DNA from: Stenotrophomonas sp. 24(2023)
GTDB lineage: Bacteria > Pseudomonadota > Gammaproteobacteria > Xanthomonadales > Xanthomonadaceae
Assembly (NCBI RefSeq): GCF_030913365.1
Contig: NZ_CP133160.1
Location: 2,073,001 to 2,137,000 of the forward strand
DNA length: 64,000 nt
Direction of reading: 5' to 3'
Of this stretch, positions 17,923-25,439 are shown piece by piece. A program made the position numbers and the translations under genes. Every line of letters starts with the position of its first letter. The first letter of the stretch is position 1. Under the pieces are notes generated by a model. It ran no database searches and was not told where the DNA came from. It saw only the letters and a list, made by a program, of their open reading frames with translations.

Positions 17923-19086
17923 ATGGCTTTGCATCCGTACGACCTGTTCGATGTCCGTTCCCTGCTCAGCGAGGACGAGCGCGCGGTGCAGGACAGCGTG
18001 GCCCGCTTCGTCGACCAGCGGGTGCTGCCGATCATCGGCGATGCCTTCGATCAGGCCCGCTTCCCGCAGGAACTGGTGCCGGACATCGCCGCGCTGGGCC
18101 TGCTCGGCCCGACCCTGCCGGCCGAGTACGGCGGCGGTGGCCTGGGCGCGGTCAGCTACGGTCTGATCTGCCAGGAGCTGGAGCGCGGCGATTCGGGCCT
18201 GCGCAGCTTCGTGTCGGTGCAGAGCTCGCTGTGCATGTACCCGATCTTCGCCTATGGCAGCGAAGAACAGCGCCGCCAGTGGCTGCCGCCGATGGCGCGC
18301 GGCGAACTGATCGGCTGCTTCGGCCTGACCGAAGCGCATGGCGGCTCCGACCCGGCCAGCATGAAGACCCGCGCCGTGCGCGACGGCAGCGACTGGCGCA
18401 TCAATGGCAGCAAGATGTGGATCACCAGCGGCCCGGTGGCCGACCTGGCCATCGTCTGGGCGCAGACCGAGGATGGCATCCAGGGTTTCGTGCTGGAAAA
18501 GGGCATGCCCGGCTTCACCGCACAGGAGATCAAGCACAAGATGAGCCTGCGTGCCTCGCTGACCGGCGCGCTGTTCTTCGATGACGTGCGCGTGCCCGAC
18601 AGCCATCGCCTGCCGAACGTGAAGGGGCTCAAGGGCCCGCTGGGCTGCCTGACCCAGGCCCGCTTCGGCATCAGCTGGGGTCCGATCGGGGCGGCGATTG
18701 CCTGCCTGGATGAAGCGCTGGGCTATGCCAAGGAGCGCGTGCTGTTCGGCCGCCCGCTGGCCGCCACCCAGAGCGCGCAGATCAAGCTGGCCGAGATGGC
18801 CCGCCGCATCACCACCGCGCAGCTGCTGGCCCTGCAGCTGGGGCGCCTGAAGGAAGCCGGCCAGCTGCAGCCGCAGCAGGTCAGCCTGGCCAAGTGGAAC
18901 AACTGCCGCATGGCCATCGACATCGCCCGCGAGTGTCGTGATCTGCTCGGTGGTGCCGGCATCACCACCGAACACGTGGCGATCCGCCATGCGCTGAACC
19001 TGGAATCGGTGATCACCTATGAAGGCACCGAGACCGTGCACCAGCTGGTGATCGGCCGCGAACTGACCGGCATCAACGCGTTCTGA
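17923..19086 (+). CDS. gcdH: Glutaryl-CoA dehydrogenase
   Basis: 387 residues from MALHPYDLFDVRSLLS; a GTG at 17914 would add three residues. Acyl-CoA dehydrogenase family: FGLTEAHGGSDPASMKTRA (FAD/substrate loop), WRINGSKMWITSG, and the C-terminal catalytic region ALNLESVITYEGTETVHQLVIGRELTGINAF with the Glu of YEGT in the position used by glutaryl-CoA dehydrogenases. It oxidatively decarboxylates glutaryl-CoA to crotonyl-CoA in lysine and tryptophan degradation, giving electrons to ETF. Divergent from the ETF-QO gene, which completes that electron route. Confidence 0.95.
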   Translation: MALHPYDLFDVRSLLSEDERAVQDSVARFVDQRVLPIIGDAFDQARFPQELVPDIAALGLLGPTLPAEYGGGGLGAVSYGLICQELERGDSGLRSFVSVQSSLCMYPIFAYGSEEQRRQWLPPMARGELIGCFGLTEAHGGSDPASMKTRAVRDGSDWRINGSKMWITSGPVADLAIVWAQTEDGIQGFVLEKGMPGFTAQEIKHKMSLRASLTGALFFDDVRVPDSHRLPNVKGLKGPLGCLTQARFGISWGPIGAAIACLDEALGYAKERVLFGRPLAATQSAQIKLAEMARRITTAQLLALQLGRLKEAGQLQPQQVSLAKWNNCRMAIDIARECRDLLGGAGITTEHVAIRHALNLESVITYEGTETVHQLVIGRELTGINAF

Positions 19087-19103
19087 CCGGCGTACGGAAC
19101 CCC

Positions 19104-19464
19104 CATCCACGCATGGCGTGGATCTACGGGGGGCCACGACCCGTGACCGGCTTCTGGTAGCTGCCAACCTTGGTTGGCACGGCGAAGGCGCGTGAACGGC
19201 ATCCACGCATGGCGTGGATCTACCGGGCTGCGGTCCGGGGCCGGCTTCTGGTAGCTGCCAACCTTGGTTGGCACGGCGAAGGCGCGCGAACGGCATCCAC
19301 GCATGGCGTGGATCTACCGGGCTGCGGTCCGGGGCCGGCTTCTGGGGTAGCTGCCAACCTTGGTTGGCACGGCGAAAGTGCGCGAACGGCATCCACGCAT
19401 GGCGTGGATCTACCGGGCTGCGGTCCGGGACCGGCTTCTGGTAGCTGCCAACCTTGGTTGGCAC
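19104..19464. repeat. SMAG array: four alternating pairs of palindromes, 94-96 bp period
   Basis: Palindrome ATCCACGCATGGCGTGGAT followed by CTAC begins at 19105, 19201, 19295 and 19391; GTAG followed by CTGCCAACCTTGGTTGGCA begins at 19157, 19251, 19347 and 19441. Repeats are nearly identical, including the spacers, so the unit has been duplicated in tandem. It fills the gap between convergent gcdH and trmL. Open frames through it are artefacts of the repeat. Confidence 0.88.
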
Positions 19465-19480
19465 AACGGTTGCGCGCGGA

Positions 19481-19960
19481 TTACGCGCCGCCGGCAAACG
19501 CGTGCTGGCGCCAGGCTTCATACATCACCACGGCCACGGTGTTGGACAGATTGAGGCTGCGGTTGCCCGGCCGCATCGGCAGGCGCAGGCGGCGGCCTTC
19601 GGGCAGGGCATCGAGCAGGTCCTGCGGCAGGCCGCGGCTCTCGGGGCCGAACAGGAACGCATCGCCATCTTCAAAGGCCACGCTGTCGTAGCGCACGCTG
19701 GCCCGGGTACTGAGTGCGAACAACCGTTTCGGAGCGATCCGCGCCAGCGCGGTGTCCAGGTCGGGGTGCACCTGCAGGCGCGAATACTCGTGGTAGTCCA
19801 GCCCGGCACGCTTGAGCTGCTTGTCTTCCAGTACGAAGCCGAGCGGCTCGACCAGGTGCAGCTGCGCGCCGGTGTTGGCGCAGAGCCGGATCACATTGCC
19901 CGTGTTGGGCGGGATTTCCGGTTGGAACAGGATCACGTGGAACAAGGGCGCGGCATTCAT
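19481..19960 (-). CDS. trmL: tRNA (cytidine/uridine-2'-O-)-methyltransferase TrmL
   Basis: 159 residues, the usual size for TrmL. SPOUT-type trefoil-knot methyltransferase: FQPEIPPNTGNVIRLCANTGAQLHLVEPLGF at the N terminus, LFGPESRGLPQDLL in the middle and LNLSNTVAVVMYEAWRQ in the knot. It methylates the ribose of position 34 in tRNA-Leu species. An upstream in-frame start is rejected because MNAAPLFHVILFQPEIPPNTGN matches the usual family start and TACACT lies exactly 6 bases before the ATG. Confidence 0.94.
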   Translation of the reverse strand: MNAAPLFHVILFQPEIPPNTGNVIRLCANTGAQLHLVEPLGFVLEDKQLKRAGLDYHEYSRLQVHPDLDTALARIAPKRLFALSTRASVRYDSVAFEDGDAFLFGPESRGLPQDLLDALPEGRRLRLPMRPGNRSLNLSNTVAVVMYEAWRQHAFAGGA

Positions 19961-19966
19961 CGGCGC

Positions 19967-19972
19967 AGTGTA
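19967..19972 (-). promoter_or_regulatory. Candidate -10 element (TACACT) of a leaderless trmL message
   Basis: Minus-strand TACACT-GCGCCG-ATG, 6-base spacing. Confidence 0.5.
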
Positions 19973-20001
19973 CCTGCGACGGCCGCCGCCTATACGGCGC
20001 A

Positions 20002-20022
20002 CGCCCTGCACGGGGCAGGGCG
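20002..20022 (-). terminator. Hairpin after the repeat-protein gene
   Basis: 8-bp perfect stem CGCCCTGC / GCAGGGCG with a 5-base loop, 9 bp past the stop of the gene at 20031. No T tract, so termination strength is uncertain. Confidence 0.45.
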
Positions 20023-20030
20023 AACGCCGG

Positions 20031-20507
20031 TTACGGGCGCAGCAGGACCTGGGCGGTTTCGGTGGCCAGGGCCTGCAGGTCGGCAGCGCTCGGGCGCACC
20101 TGCAGGGCCGGCAGGTTGGTGATCACCTGGTTGGCGACGCTGGTGGCGGCAGCGGCTAGGGTGGCGGCGTAACGCTGGGCTTCCAGTTCGGCGGCCAGGG
20201 CCACGCGCTGTTCCAGGCTCGGGCGCACTTCCACCGAGGCCAGGGTGGTGATCGGCATCGCGGCAGCAACCGGGGCGGCCAGGTAGCCGCTGCGCTCGGC
20301 CAGCTGGTCGGCGCTCGGGCGCACTTCCACGGTGGCCAGGGTCGGGATGCCGCTGGCCTGTTCCCAGGCCTGCTGGGCCAGCTGGTCGGCGGCCGGACGG
20401 ACCTGCACGGTGGACAGGGTCTTGATGGATTCGGAGGCCTGCACCGACGAAACAACCGCGGTGCCGGCAATCAGGGCGATGGCGATGGCAATGGTCTTGG
20501 CGTTCAT
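20031..20507 (-). CDS. Secreted protein with four VRPSADQLA-type repeats
   Basis: 158 residues with a Sec signal peptide (MNAKTIAIAIALIAGTAVVSSVQA, cleavage near 24). The mature part holds four copies of a 15-residue motif of the form TLATVEVRPSADQLA, at about residues 30-44, 56-70, 88-102 and 131-145, separated by alanine-rich stretches. No Cys, no membrane segment after the signal and no known domain recognised. It is probably periplasmic or exported. It is the only gene downstream of a strong sigma-54 promoter at 20655-20674 with palindromic upstream sites, so its expression is likely switched by an enhancer-binding protein. Function unknown. The leader is about 140 bases long. Confidence 0.8.
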   Translation of the reverse strand: MNAKTIAIAIALIAGTAVVSSVQASESIKTLSTVQVRPAADQLAQQAWEQASGIPTLATVEVRPSADQLAERSGYLAAPVAAAMPITTLASVEVRPSLEQRVALAAELEAQRYAATLAAAATSVANQVITNLPALQVRPSAADLQALATETAQVLLRP

Positions 20508-20654
20508 GACGGGGCCTGTTTAGTGTTGGTGATCAGTGGTGTGGTAGTAAGGTAGTACACCAATTCTGGGCATGCAAGGAAAATTTTCGATTTCCTGCAT
20601 TTGTTCATTCTTCAGTCAGCTTTTGTCTGAAGCCCTTCCTGGCGCAGGAAGTAC

Positions 20655-20674
20655 CAAGCAATCCCCGTGCCAAC
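20655..20674 (-). promoter_or_regulatory. Sigma-54 (-24/-12) promoter
   Basis: The minus strand reads TTGGCACGGGGATTGCTT: the -24 GG (20671-20670) and -12 GC (20659-20658) are separated by exactly 10 bases, and the flanks match the consensus TGGCACG-N4-TTGC at every conserved position. Start of transcription is expected near 20646, about 140 bases before the repeat-protein ATG at 20507. Confidence 0.82.
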
Positions 20675-20715
20675 TTTTAGTTGTTGATTTGAAAGGGATT
20701 TCAATGACGCTCGGC

Positions 20716-20766
20716 GTGTCCGCCGGGCGGACACCTGTCCGATCCATGGGCAGCGGACACTGTCCG
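20716..20766. promoter_or_regulatory. Cluster of GGACA/TGTCC palindromes, candidate enhancer sites
   Basis: Three dyads: GTGTCCGCCGGGCGGACAC (20716-20734, perfect 9-bp arms), CGGACA-CC-TGTCCG (20728-20741) and CGGACA-C-TGTCCG (20754-20766). They lie about 75-115 bp upstream of the predicted sigma-54 start site, the usual place for enhancer-binding-protein sites. More TGTCC half sites follow to about 20810. Confidence 0.65.
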
Positions 20767-20902
20767 GACGGCAGAACACGCCCGGCGTGACCGTGTCCTG
20801 CGTCCTGTCCACCGCAACGCCCCCAGTGACTGTTGGCGCATAGGCGGCCCGCCGGGCCACGCGCTAGGATCGGCCTTCATCTACGTGACCAAGGATCTGG
20901 AT

Positions 20903-23752
20903 ATGCGTGCCACCCTGCGCCCCCGTACCGCGCTGCTGGCGGTTGCCCTCAGCACCGCCCTGGCCGGTGTTGCCCCCACGCCGCTGCTGGCCAGGCCGGC
21001 CACCGCGCCGGCCAAGGTCGACATTCCCTTCGAGCAGTTCACCCTGCCCAACGGCCTGCGCGTGGTGGTGCACACCGACCGCAAGGCGCCGATCGTGGCG
21101 GTGAACATCTGGTACCACGTGGGCAGCAAGGACGAACCGGCCGGCCGCACCGGTTTCGCGCACCTGTTCGAGCACCTGATGTTCCAGCGCAGCGAAAACC
21201 ACGACGGCGAGTACTTCGAACCGTTCAAGCAGGTGGGTGTGACCGGGCAGAACGGCACCACCAACACCGACCGCACCAACTACTTCGAGAATGTGCCGAC
21301 CACCGCGCTGGACATGGCGCTGTGGATGGAATCGGACCGCATGGGCCACTTGCTCGGTGCGATCGACCAGGCGGCGCTGGATGAGCAGCGCGGCGTGGTG
21401 CAGAACGAGAAGCGCCAGGGCGAGAACCAGCCCTACGGCCAGGTCTGGGAGGTCATGAACCGCGCGCTGTACCCGAAGGGCCATCCGTACCACCACAGCG
21501 TCATCGGCTCGATGAACGACCTCAACGCGGCATCGCTGGAGGACGTGAAGACCTGGTTCCGCACGTGGTACGGCCCGAACAACGCCGTGCTGGTGCTGGC
21601 CGGTGATATCGACGTGGCCACCGCCAAGGAAAAGGTCGCCCGCTACTTCGGTTCCATCCCGGCCGGCCCGAGCATGGCCCAGCCCAAGGTGGACGTTGCC
21701 AAGCGCAGCGAAACCACCCGCGAAGTGATGAGTGACAAGGTGCCGCAGCCGCGCATCTACCGCGCCTGGAACGTCGCCCAGGTGGGCACCACCGATGTCG
21801 ACCAGCTGCAGCTGCTGGCGCAGGTGCTGGGCGGGGCCAAGTCCTCGCGCCTGGGCAAGCGCCTGCAGCACGACGACAAGCTGGTGGACTGGGTCAGCTC
21901 CGATGTCTTCTCCTCGCAGCTGGGCTCCAAGTTCGTGGTCGCCGCCACCGTCAAGCAGGGCGTTGACCCGGCCAAGGTGGAAGCGATCATCGATGAGGAA
22001 CTGCGCCGCCTGCTGGCCGACGGCCCGACCGCCGACGAACTGGCGCGCGCCAAGACCGCTTTCCGTGCCGGCTTCATCCGCGGCATCGAGCGTATCGGCG
22101 GCTTCGGTGGCAAGGCCGATGCACTGGCCGAATGCACCGTGTTCGAGGGCGACCCGGGGTGCTTCCGTACTTCGCTGGCGAACATCGACAACGCCAGCGG
22201 CGCCGACCTGCGCAAGGCCGGCAGTGAATGGCTGGGCGTGGGCAGCCACACCGTGGTGGTCGAGCCCGGTGCCCGCGTAGCGCTGCAGGAAGAGCCCAGC
22301 GTTGTGCCCAAGCCGTTCAACGTACCGGCGGTGGACCCGGCGTTCCGCACCCTGCCGCAGCAGGTCGACCGCAGCACCGGTGTGCCCAGGACCGCCAGCT
22401 TCCCGGAACTGAAGTTCCCGCAGCTGCACCGCGCCACCCTGAAGAACGGCACCCAGGTGATCCTGGCTGAACGCCATGACATTCCGGTCGTGCAGTTCAG
22501 CTACACCTTCCCGGGTGGCTACAGCGCCGATCAGGGCCGCAAGCCGGGTACCGCCGCCTTCACCCTGGGCGTGCTGGACGAAGGTGCGGGTGCGCTCAAT
22601 GCCCTGGCCTTCGCCGATGCCGCCGACGCCCTGGGCGCCGAGCTCGGTGCCGGGGCCAGCCTGGACAGCGCCAGTGGCTACCTGTCGGCGCTGAAGGAGA
22701 ACCTGGCCCCGTCGCTGGCCCTGTACAGCCAGATGCTGCGCCAGCCGCGCTTCGACCAGAGCGAGATCGACCGGGTCAAGGCCAGCTGGATCGCCGGCAT
22801 CAAGCAGGAGAAGGCCAACCCGGGCCGCGTGGCGCTGCGTGTGCTGCCGCCGCTGCTGTACGGCAAGGGCCACCCCTATGCCATTCCCTTCAGCGGCACC
22901 GGCGATGAAGACGCCATTGCCGCGCTGACCCGGCAGGACCTGGTGGACTTCCACCGCGACTGGCTGCGCCCGGAGCAGGGCACGCTGATCGTGGTCGGCG
23001 ACACCACCCTGAAGGAAGTGGTGCCGCTGCTGGACAAGCAGTTCGGTGACTGGAAGAGCACCGGCCCGGCACCGCAGGTGAAGGCCGCCAGCACCGTCGC
23101 CCTGCCGAGCGCCCCGCGCGTGTTCCTGATCGACCAGCCCGGCGCGATCCAGGCCAACCTGTTCGCCGGCCAGCTGGTGCCGCCGACCGAGGATGCCGGC
23201 AGCACCCGCTTCGACATCGCCAACGGCGTGCTCGGTGGTGACTTCACCTCGCGCCTGAACATGAACCTGCGCGAGGACAAGCACTGGTCCTATGGCGTCG
23301 GCTCCTCGGCCCCCAACGCCCTGGGCCAGCGCCCGTGGATCGTCAGCGCACCGGTGCAGATCGACAAGACCGGCCCGGCGCTGGATGAGCTGCGCAAGGA
23401 CATCACCGCCTTCGCCACCGGCAGCAAGCCGGCGTCCGAGGCCGAGGTGTCCCGCATCCGCAACATCCAGACCCTGAGCCTGCCCGGCGCCTACGAGACC
23501 GCCAGCGCGGTGATGAGCACCATCGCTTCGATGGTCCAGTACCAGCGCCCGGACGACTACGTGTTCAAGCGCAAGGCCGAGATCGAGGCGATGACCCCGG
23601 CACAGGTGCAGGAAGCGGCCAAGCGCCTGCAGCCCGGGGCCCTGACCTGGGTGGTGGTCGGCGACCTGAAGCAGACCGAAGCCCCGGTGCGCGCCCTGAA
23701 GCTGGGCGAGGTGACCGTGATCGACGCCGAAGGCAACCCGGTCAAGAAGTAA
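20903..23752 (+). CDS. M16-family zinc metallopeptidase (pitrilysin-like), secreted
   Basis: 949 residues, signal peptide RTALLAVALSTALAGVAPTPLLA. N-terminal M16 domain has the inverted zinc motif HxxEH in FAHLFEHLMFQ (about residues 87-91) and the distal Glu region DEQRGVVQNEKRQGENQPYG. The second half repeats the M16 fold (FSYTFPGGYSADQGRKPGT ...) without HxxEH, as usual for the inactive partner domain. It is expected to degrade peptides in the periplasm. The ATG at 20903 has AAGGA 7 bases upstream; a GTG at 20885 is less likely. A hairpin follows the stop. Confidence 0.94.
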   Translation: MRATLRPRTALLAVALSTALAGVAPTPLLARPATAPAKVDIPFEQFTLPNGLRVVVHTDRKAPIVAVNIWYHVGSKDEPAGRTGFAHLFEHLMFQRSENHDGEYFEPFKQVGVTGQNGTTNTDRTNYFENVPTTALDMALWMESDRMGHLLGAIDQAALDEQRGVVQNEKRQGENQPYGQVWEVMNRALYPKGHPYHHSVIGSMNDLNAASLEDVKTWFRTWYGPNNAVLVLAGDIDVATAKEKVARYFGSIPAGPSMAQPKVDVAKRSETTREVMSDKVPQPRIYRAWNVAQVGTTDVDQLQLLAQVLGGAKSSRLGKRLQHDDKLVDWVSSDVFSSQLGSKFVVAATVKQGVDPAKVEAIIDEELRRLLADGPTADELARAKTAFRAGFIRGIERIGGFGGKADALAECTVFEGDPGCFRTSLANIDNASGADLRKAGSEWLGVGSHTVVVEPGARVALQEEPSVVPKPFNVPAVDPAFRTLPQQVDRSTGVPRTASFPELKFPQLHRATLKNGTQVILAERHDIPVVQFSYTFPGGYSADQGRKPGTAAFTLGVLDEGAGALNALAFADAADALGAELGAGASLDSASGYLSALKENLAPSLALYSQMLRQPRFDQSEIDRVKASWIAGIKQEKANPGRVALRVLPPLLYGKGHPYAIPFSGTGDEDAIAALTRQDLVDFHRDWLRPEQGTLIVVGDTTLKEVVPLLDKQFGDWKSTGPAPQVKAASTVALPSAPRVFLIDQPGAIQANLFAGQLVPPTEDAGSTRFDIANGVLGGDFTSRLNMNLREDKHWSYGVGSSAPNALGQRPWIVSAPVQIDKTGPALDELRKDITAFATGSKPASEAEVSRIRNIQTLSLPGAYETASAVMSTIASMVQYQRPDDYVFKRKAEIEAMTPAQVQEAAKRLQPGALTWVVVGDLKQTEAPVRALKLGEVTVIDAEGNPVKK

Positions 23753-23760
23753 GGTGGGAA

Positions 23761-23788
23761 CACCGGTCCGCCTCCGGGCGGGCCGGTG
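23761..23788 (+). terminator. Hairpin after the M16 peptidase gene
   Basis: 12-bp stem CACCGGTCCGCC / GGCGGGCCGGTG (one G-U pair) with a 4-base loop, starting 8 bp after the stop codon; no T tract. Confidence 0.55.
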
Positions 23789-23892
23789 GCTGCGGGGGAG
23801 CGCCGGGCCCTGCCCGGTGCGCGCGGCCCCCGGCTATCCCTCATTCACGCCATTCAGGCAGAATCGTCCCCATACCCTTCCAGGATCTGCCC

Positions 23893-24210
23893 ATGCGCGT
23901 TCTGCTGCTTTCCACCCTGCTGCTGTCCGTCACCGCCTGTACCTGGGTGCCGATCGAACCGGTGGGCAAGACCGTGCGCGTGCTGCCGGCCGGCCCGGCC
24001 CCGTCGGGCTGCATCACCAAGGGCGAGATCGTGGTGACCGTGAAGAGCAAGGTCGGCTTCTACAACCGCAACCCGCTGCGTGTTCAGGAAGAGCTGGAAA
24101 CCCTGGCCCGCAACGAGGCCCCCAGTGCCGGCGCCAATGCGGTGCAGTCCGCGGCCCCGGTGGCCGATGGCAGCCAGCGCTTCAACGCCTTCCAGTGCCC
24201 GCCGCGCTGA
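23893..24210 (+). CDS. Small DUF4156-type lipoprotein
   Basis: 105 residues. Signal peptide with lipobox LSVTAC (Cys16), followed by TWVPIEPVGKTVRVLPAG. The remaining sequence (GCITKGEIVVTVKSKVGFYNRNPLRVQEELETLARNEAPSAGANAV) fits DUF4156, small envelope lipoproteins of unknown role that resemble RcsF-like folds in having paired Cys; here Cys occur near residue 41 and near the C terminus (FQCPPR). AGGA lies 8 bases before the ATG. Preceded by the M16 terminator, so probably a separate unit. Confidence 0.85.
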   Translation: MRVLLLSTLLLSVTACTWVPIEPVGKTVRVLPAGPAPSGCITKGEIVVTVKSKVGFYNRNPLRVQEELETLARNEAPSAGANAVQSAAPVADGSQRFNAFQCPPR

Positions 24211-24311
24211 ACGGCGACCATACGGCCAAGGCTGAATTCGTAAAGATGCGGTGAAAGCCCGGGGGTTATAGAATAGCGCCCCCTTTTGCCTGAGCCTTGG
24301 CGCTAACCTCG

Positions 24312-25328
24312 ATGCTCTTCAAGAATGTCTCGATCGCCGGCCTGGCACACGTCGATGCGCCGCACACGCTGACGACCAAGGAAATCAACGAACGCCTGCA
24401 GCCGACGCTGGATCGCCTGGGCATCCGCACCGATGTGCTCGGCGATATCGCCGGCGTGCACGCCCGCCGCCTGTGGGATAACGGCGTGCTGGCCTCCGAC
24501 GCGGCCACCATGGCCGGCCGCAAGGCGCTGGAAGACGCCGGCATCGCCGCGACCCAGGTGGGCCTGCTGGTCAACACCTCGGTCAGCCGCGACTACCTGG
24601 AGCCGTCCACCGCCTCGATCGTGTCCGGCAACCTGGGCGTCAGCGACGAGTGCATGACCTTCGATGTCGCCAATGCCTGCCTGGCCTTCATCAACGGCAT
24701 GGATATCGCCGCGCGCATGATCGAGCGTGGCGACATCGACTACGCGCTGGTGGTGGATGGCGAGACCGCCAACCTGGTGTATGAAAAGACCCTGGAGCGC
24801 ATGACCGCCCCGGACGTCACCGCCGACGATTTCCGCAACGAACTGGCGGCGCTGACCACCGGTTCGGGCGCGGCGGCGATGGTGATGGCACGGTCGGAGC
24901 TGGTGCCCGACGCCCCGCGCTACAAGGGGGGCGTGACCCGTTCGGCCACCGAATGGAACCAGCTGTGCCTGGGCAACCTGGACCGCATGGTCACCGACAC
25001 CCGCATGCTGCTGATCGAAGGCATCAAGCTGGCGCAGAAGACCTTCTCCGCCGCCAAGATCGCCCTGGGCTGGGCCGTGGAAGAGCTGGACCAGTTCGTG
25101 ATCCACCAGGTCAGCCAGCCGCACACCGCCGCGTTCATCAAGAACTTCGGCATCGACCCGAAGAAGGTCATGACCATCTTCGGCGAGCACGGCAACATCG
25201 GCCCGGCCTCGGTGCCGATCGTGCTGAGCAAGCTCAAGCAGCTGGGCAAGCTGAAGAAGGGCGACCGCATCGCGCTTCTGGGCATCGGCTCGGGCCTGAA
25301 CTGCTCGATGGCTGAAGTGGTCTGGTAA
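24312..25328 (+). CDS. oleA: OleA, acyl-CoA condensing enzyme (thiolase family)
   Basis: 338 residues; MLFKNVSIAGLAHVDAPHTL and the whole chain closely resemble OleA of Xanthomonas campestris. OleA joins two acyl-CoA molecules head to head to a 2-alkyl-3-ketoacyl product, first step of long-chain olefin synthesis. Catalytic residues visible: Cys123 in FDVANACLAF (Cys143 in the X. campestris numbering), His in FVIHQVSQPH and Asn in GEHGNIGPAS. TATAGAAT around 24267-24274 is a likely -10. An upstream TTG at 24297 is rejected because family members begin at MLF. A hairpin terminator separates it from oleB. Confidence 0.97.
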   Translation: MLFKNVSIAGLAHVDAPHTLTTKEINERLQPTLDRLGIRTDVLGDIAGVHARRLWDNGVLASDAATMAGRKALEDAGIAATQVGLLVNTSVSRDYLEPSTASIVSGNLGVSDECMTFDVANACLAFINGMDIAARMIERGDIDYALVVDGETANLVYEKTLERMTAPDVTADDFRNELAALTTGSGAAAMVMARSELVPDAPRYKGGVTRSATEWNQLCLGNLDRMVTDTRMLLIEGIKLAQKTFSAAKIALGWAVEELDQFVIHQVSQPHTAAFIKNFGIDPKKVMTIFGEHGNIGPASVPIVLSKLKQLGKLKKGDRIALLGIGSGLNCSMAEVVW

Positions 25329-25400
25329 AAAAGTCACCGCTGACCTGCCGCGCGATCGCCAATCGCGCGCGACGGACAGCGATGATTTTTCCAAGTGTCC

Positions 25401-25423
25401 AAGGGCCGGTTTACCGGCCCTTT
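25401..25423 (+). terminator. Hairpin between oleA and oleB
   Basis: 9-10-bp stem AAGGGCCGG / CCGGCCCTT with a 4-base loop followed by TTTCT. It resembles an intrinsic terminator or attenuator and lies just ahead of the oleB ribosome-binding site. Confidence 0.6.
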
Positions 25424-25439
25424 CTACAGGTGCGATCCG

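Larger units (their letters stand above)
20508..20902. other. 395-bp divergent intergenic region with sigma-54 promoter and upstream dyads
   Basis: Leftward it holds a sigma-54 promoter and an array of GGACA/TGTCC dyads (listed separately). Rightward, TAGGAT at about 20865 may be a -10 for the M16 protease gene. An imperfect hairpin (GCAGGAAA ... TTTCCTTGC on the minus strand) lies in the leader of the leftward gene at about 20574-20598. Confidence 0.6.

Noticed and set aside
19104-19464. Possible small tandem-repeat protein gene (plus strand)
   Set aside because: Open frames arise from SMAG palindromes; no ribosome-binding site and the unit lengths (94, 96, 94) break the frame between copies.
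17761-19521. 586-codon minus-strand frame beginning in the SMAG array and running through gcdH
   Set aside because: N-terminal part is translated palindrome repeat, the rest is antisense to a conserved dehydrogenase gene.
20574-20598. Riboswitch or attenuator in the leader of the repeat-protein gene
   Set aside because: Only an imperfect AT-rich hairpin is seen; no conserved riboswitch core or T tract.
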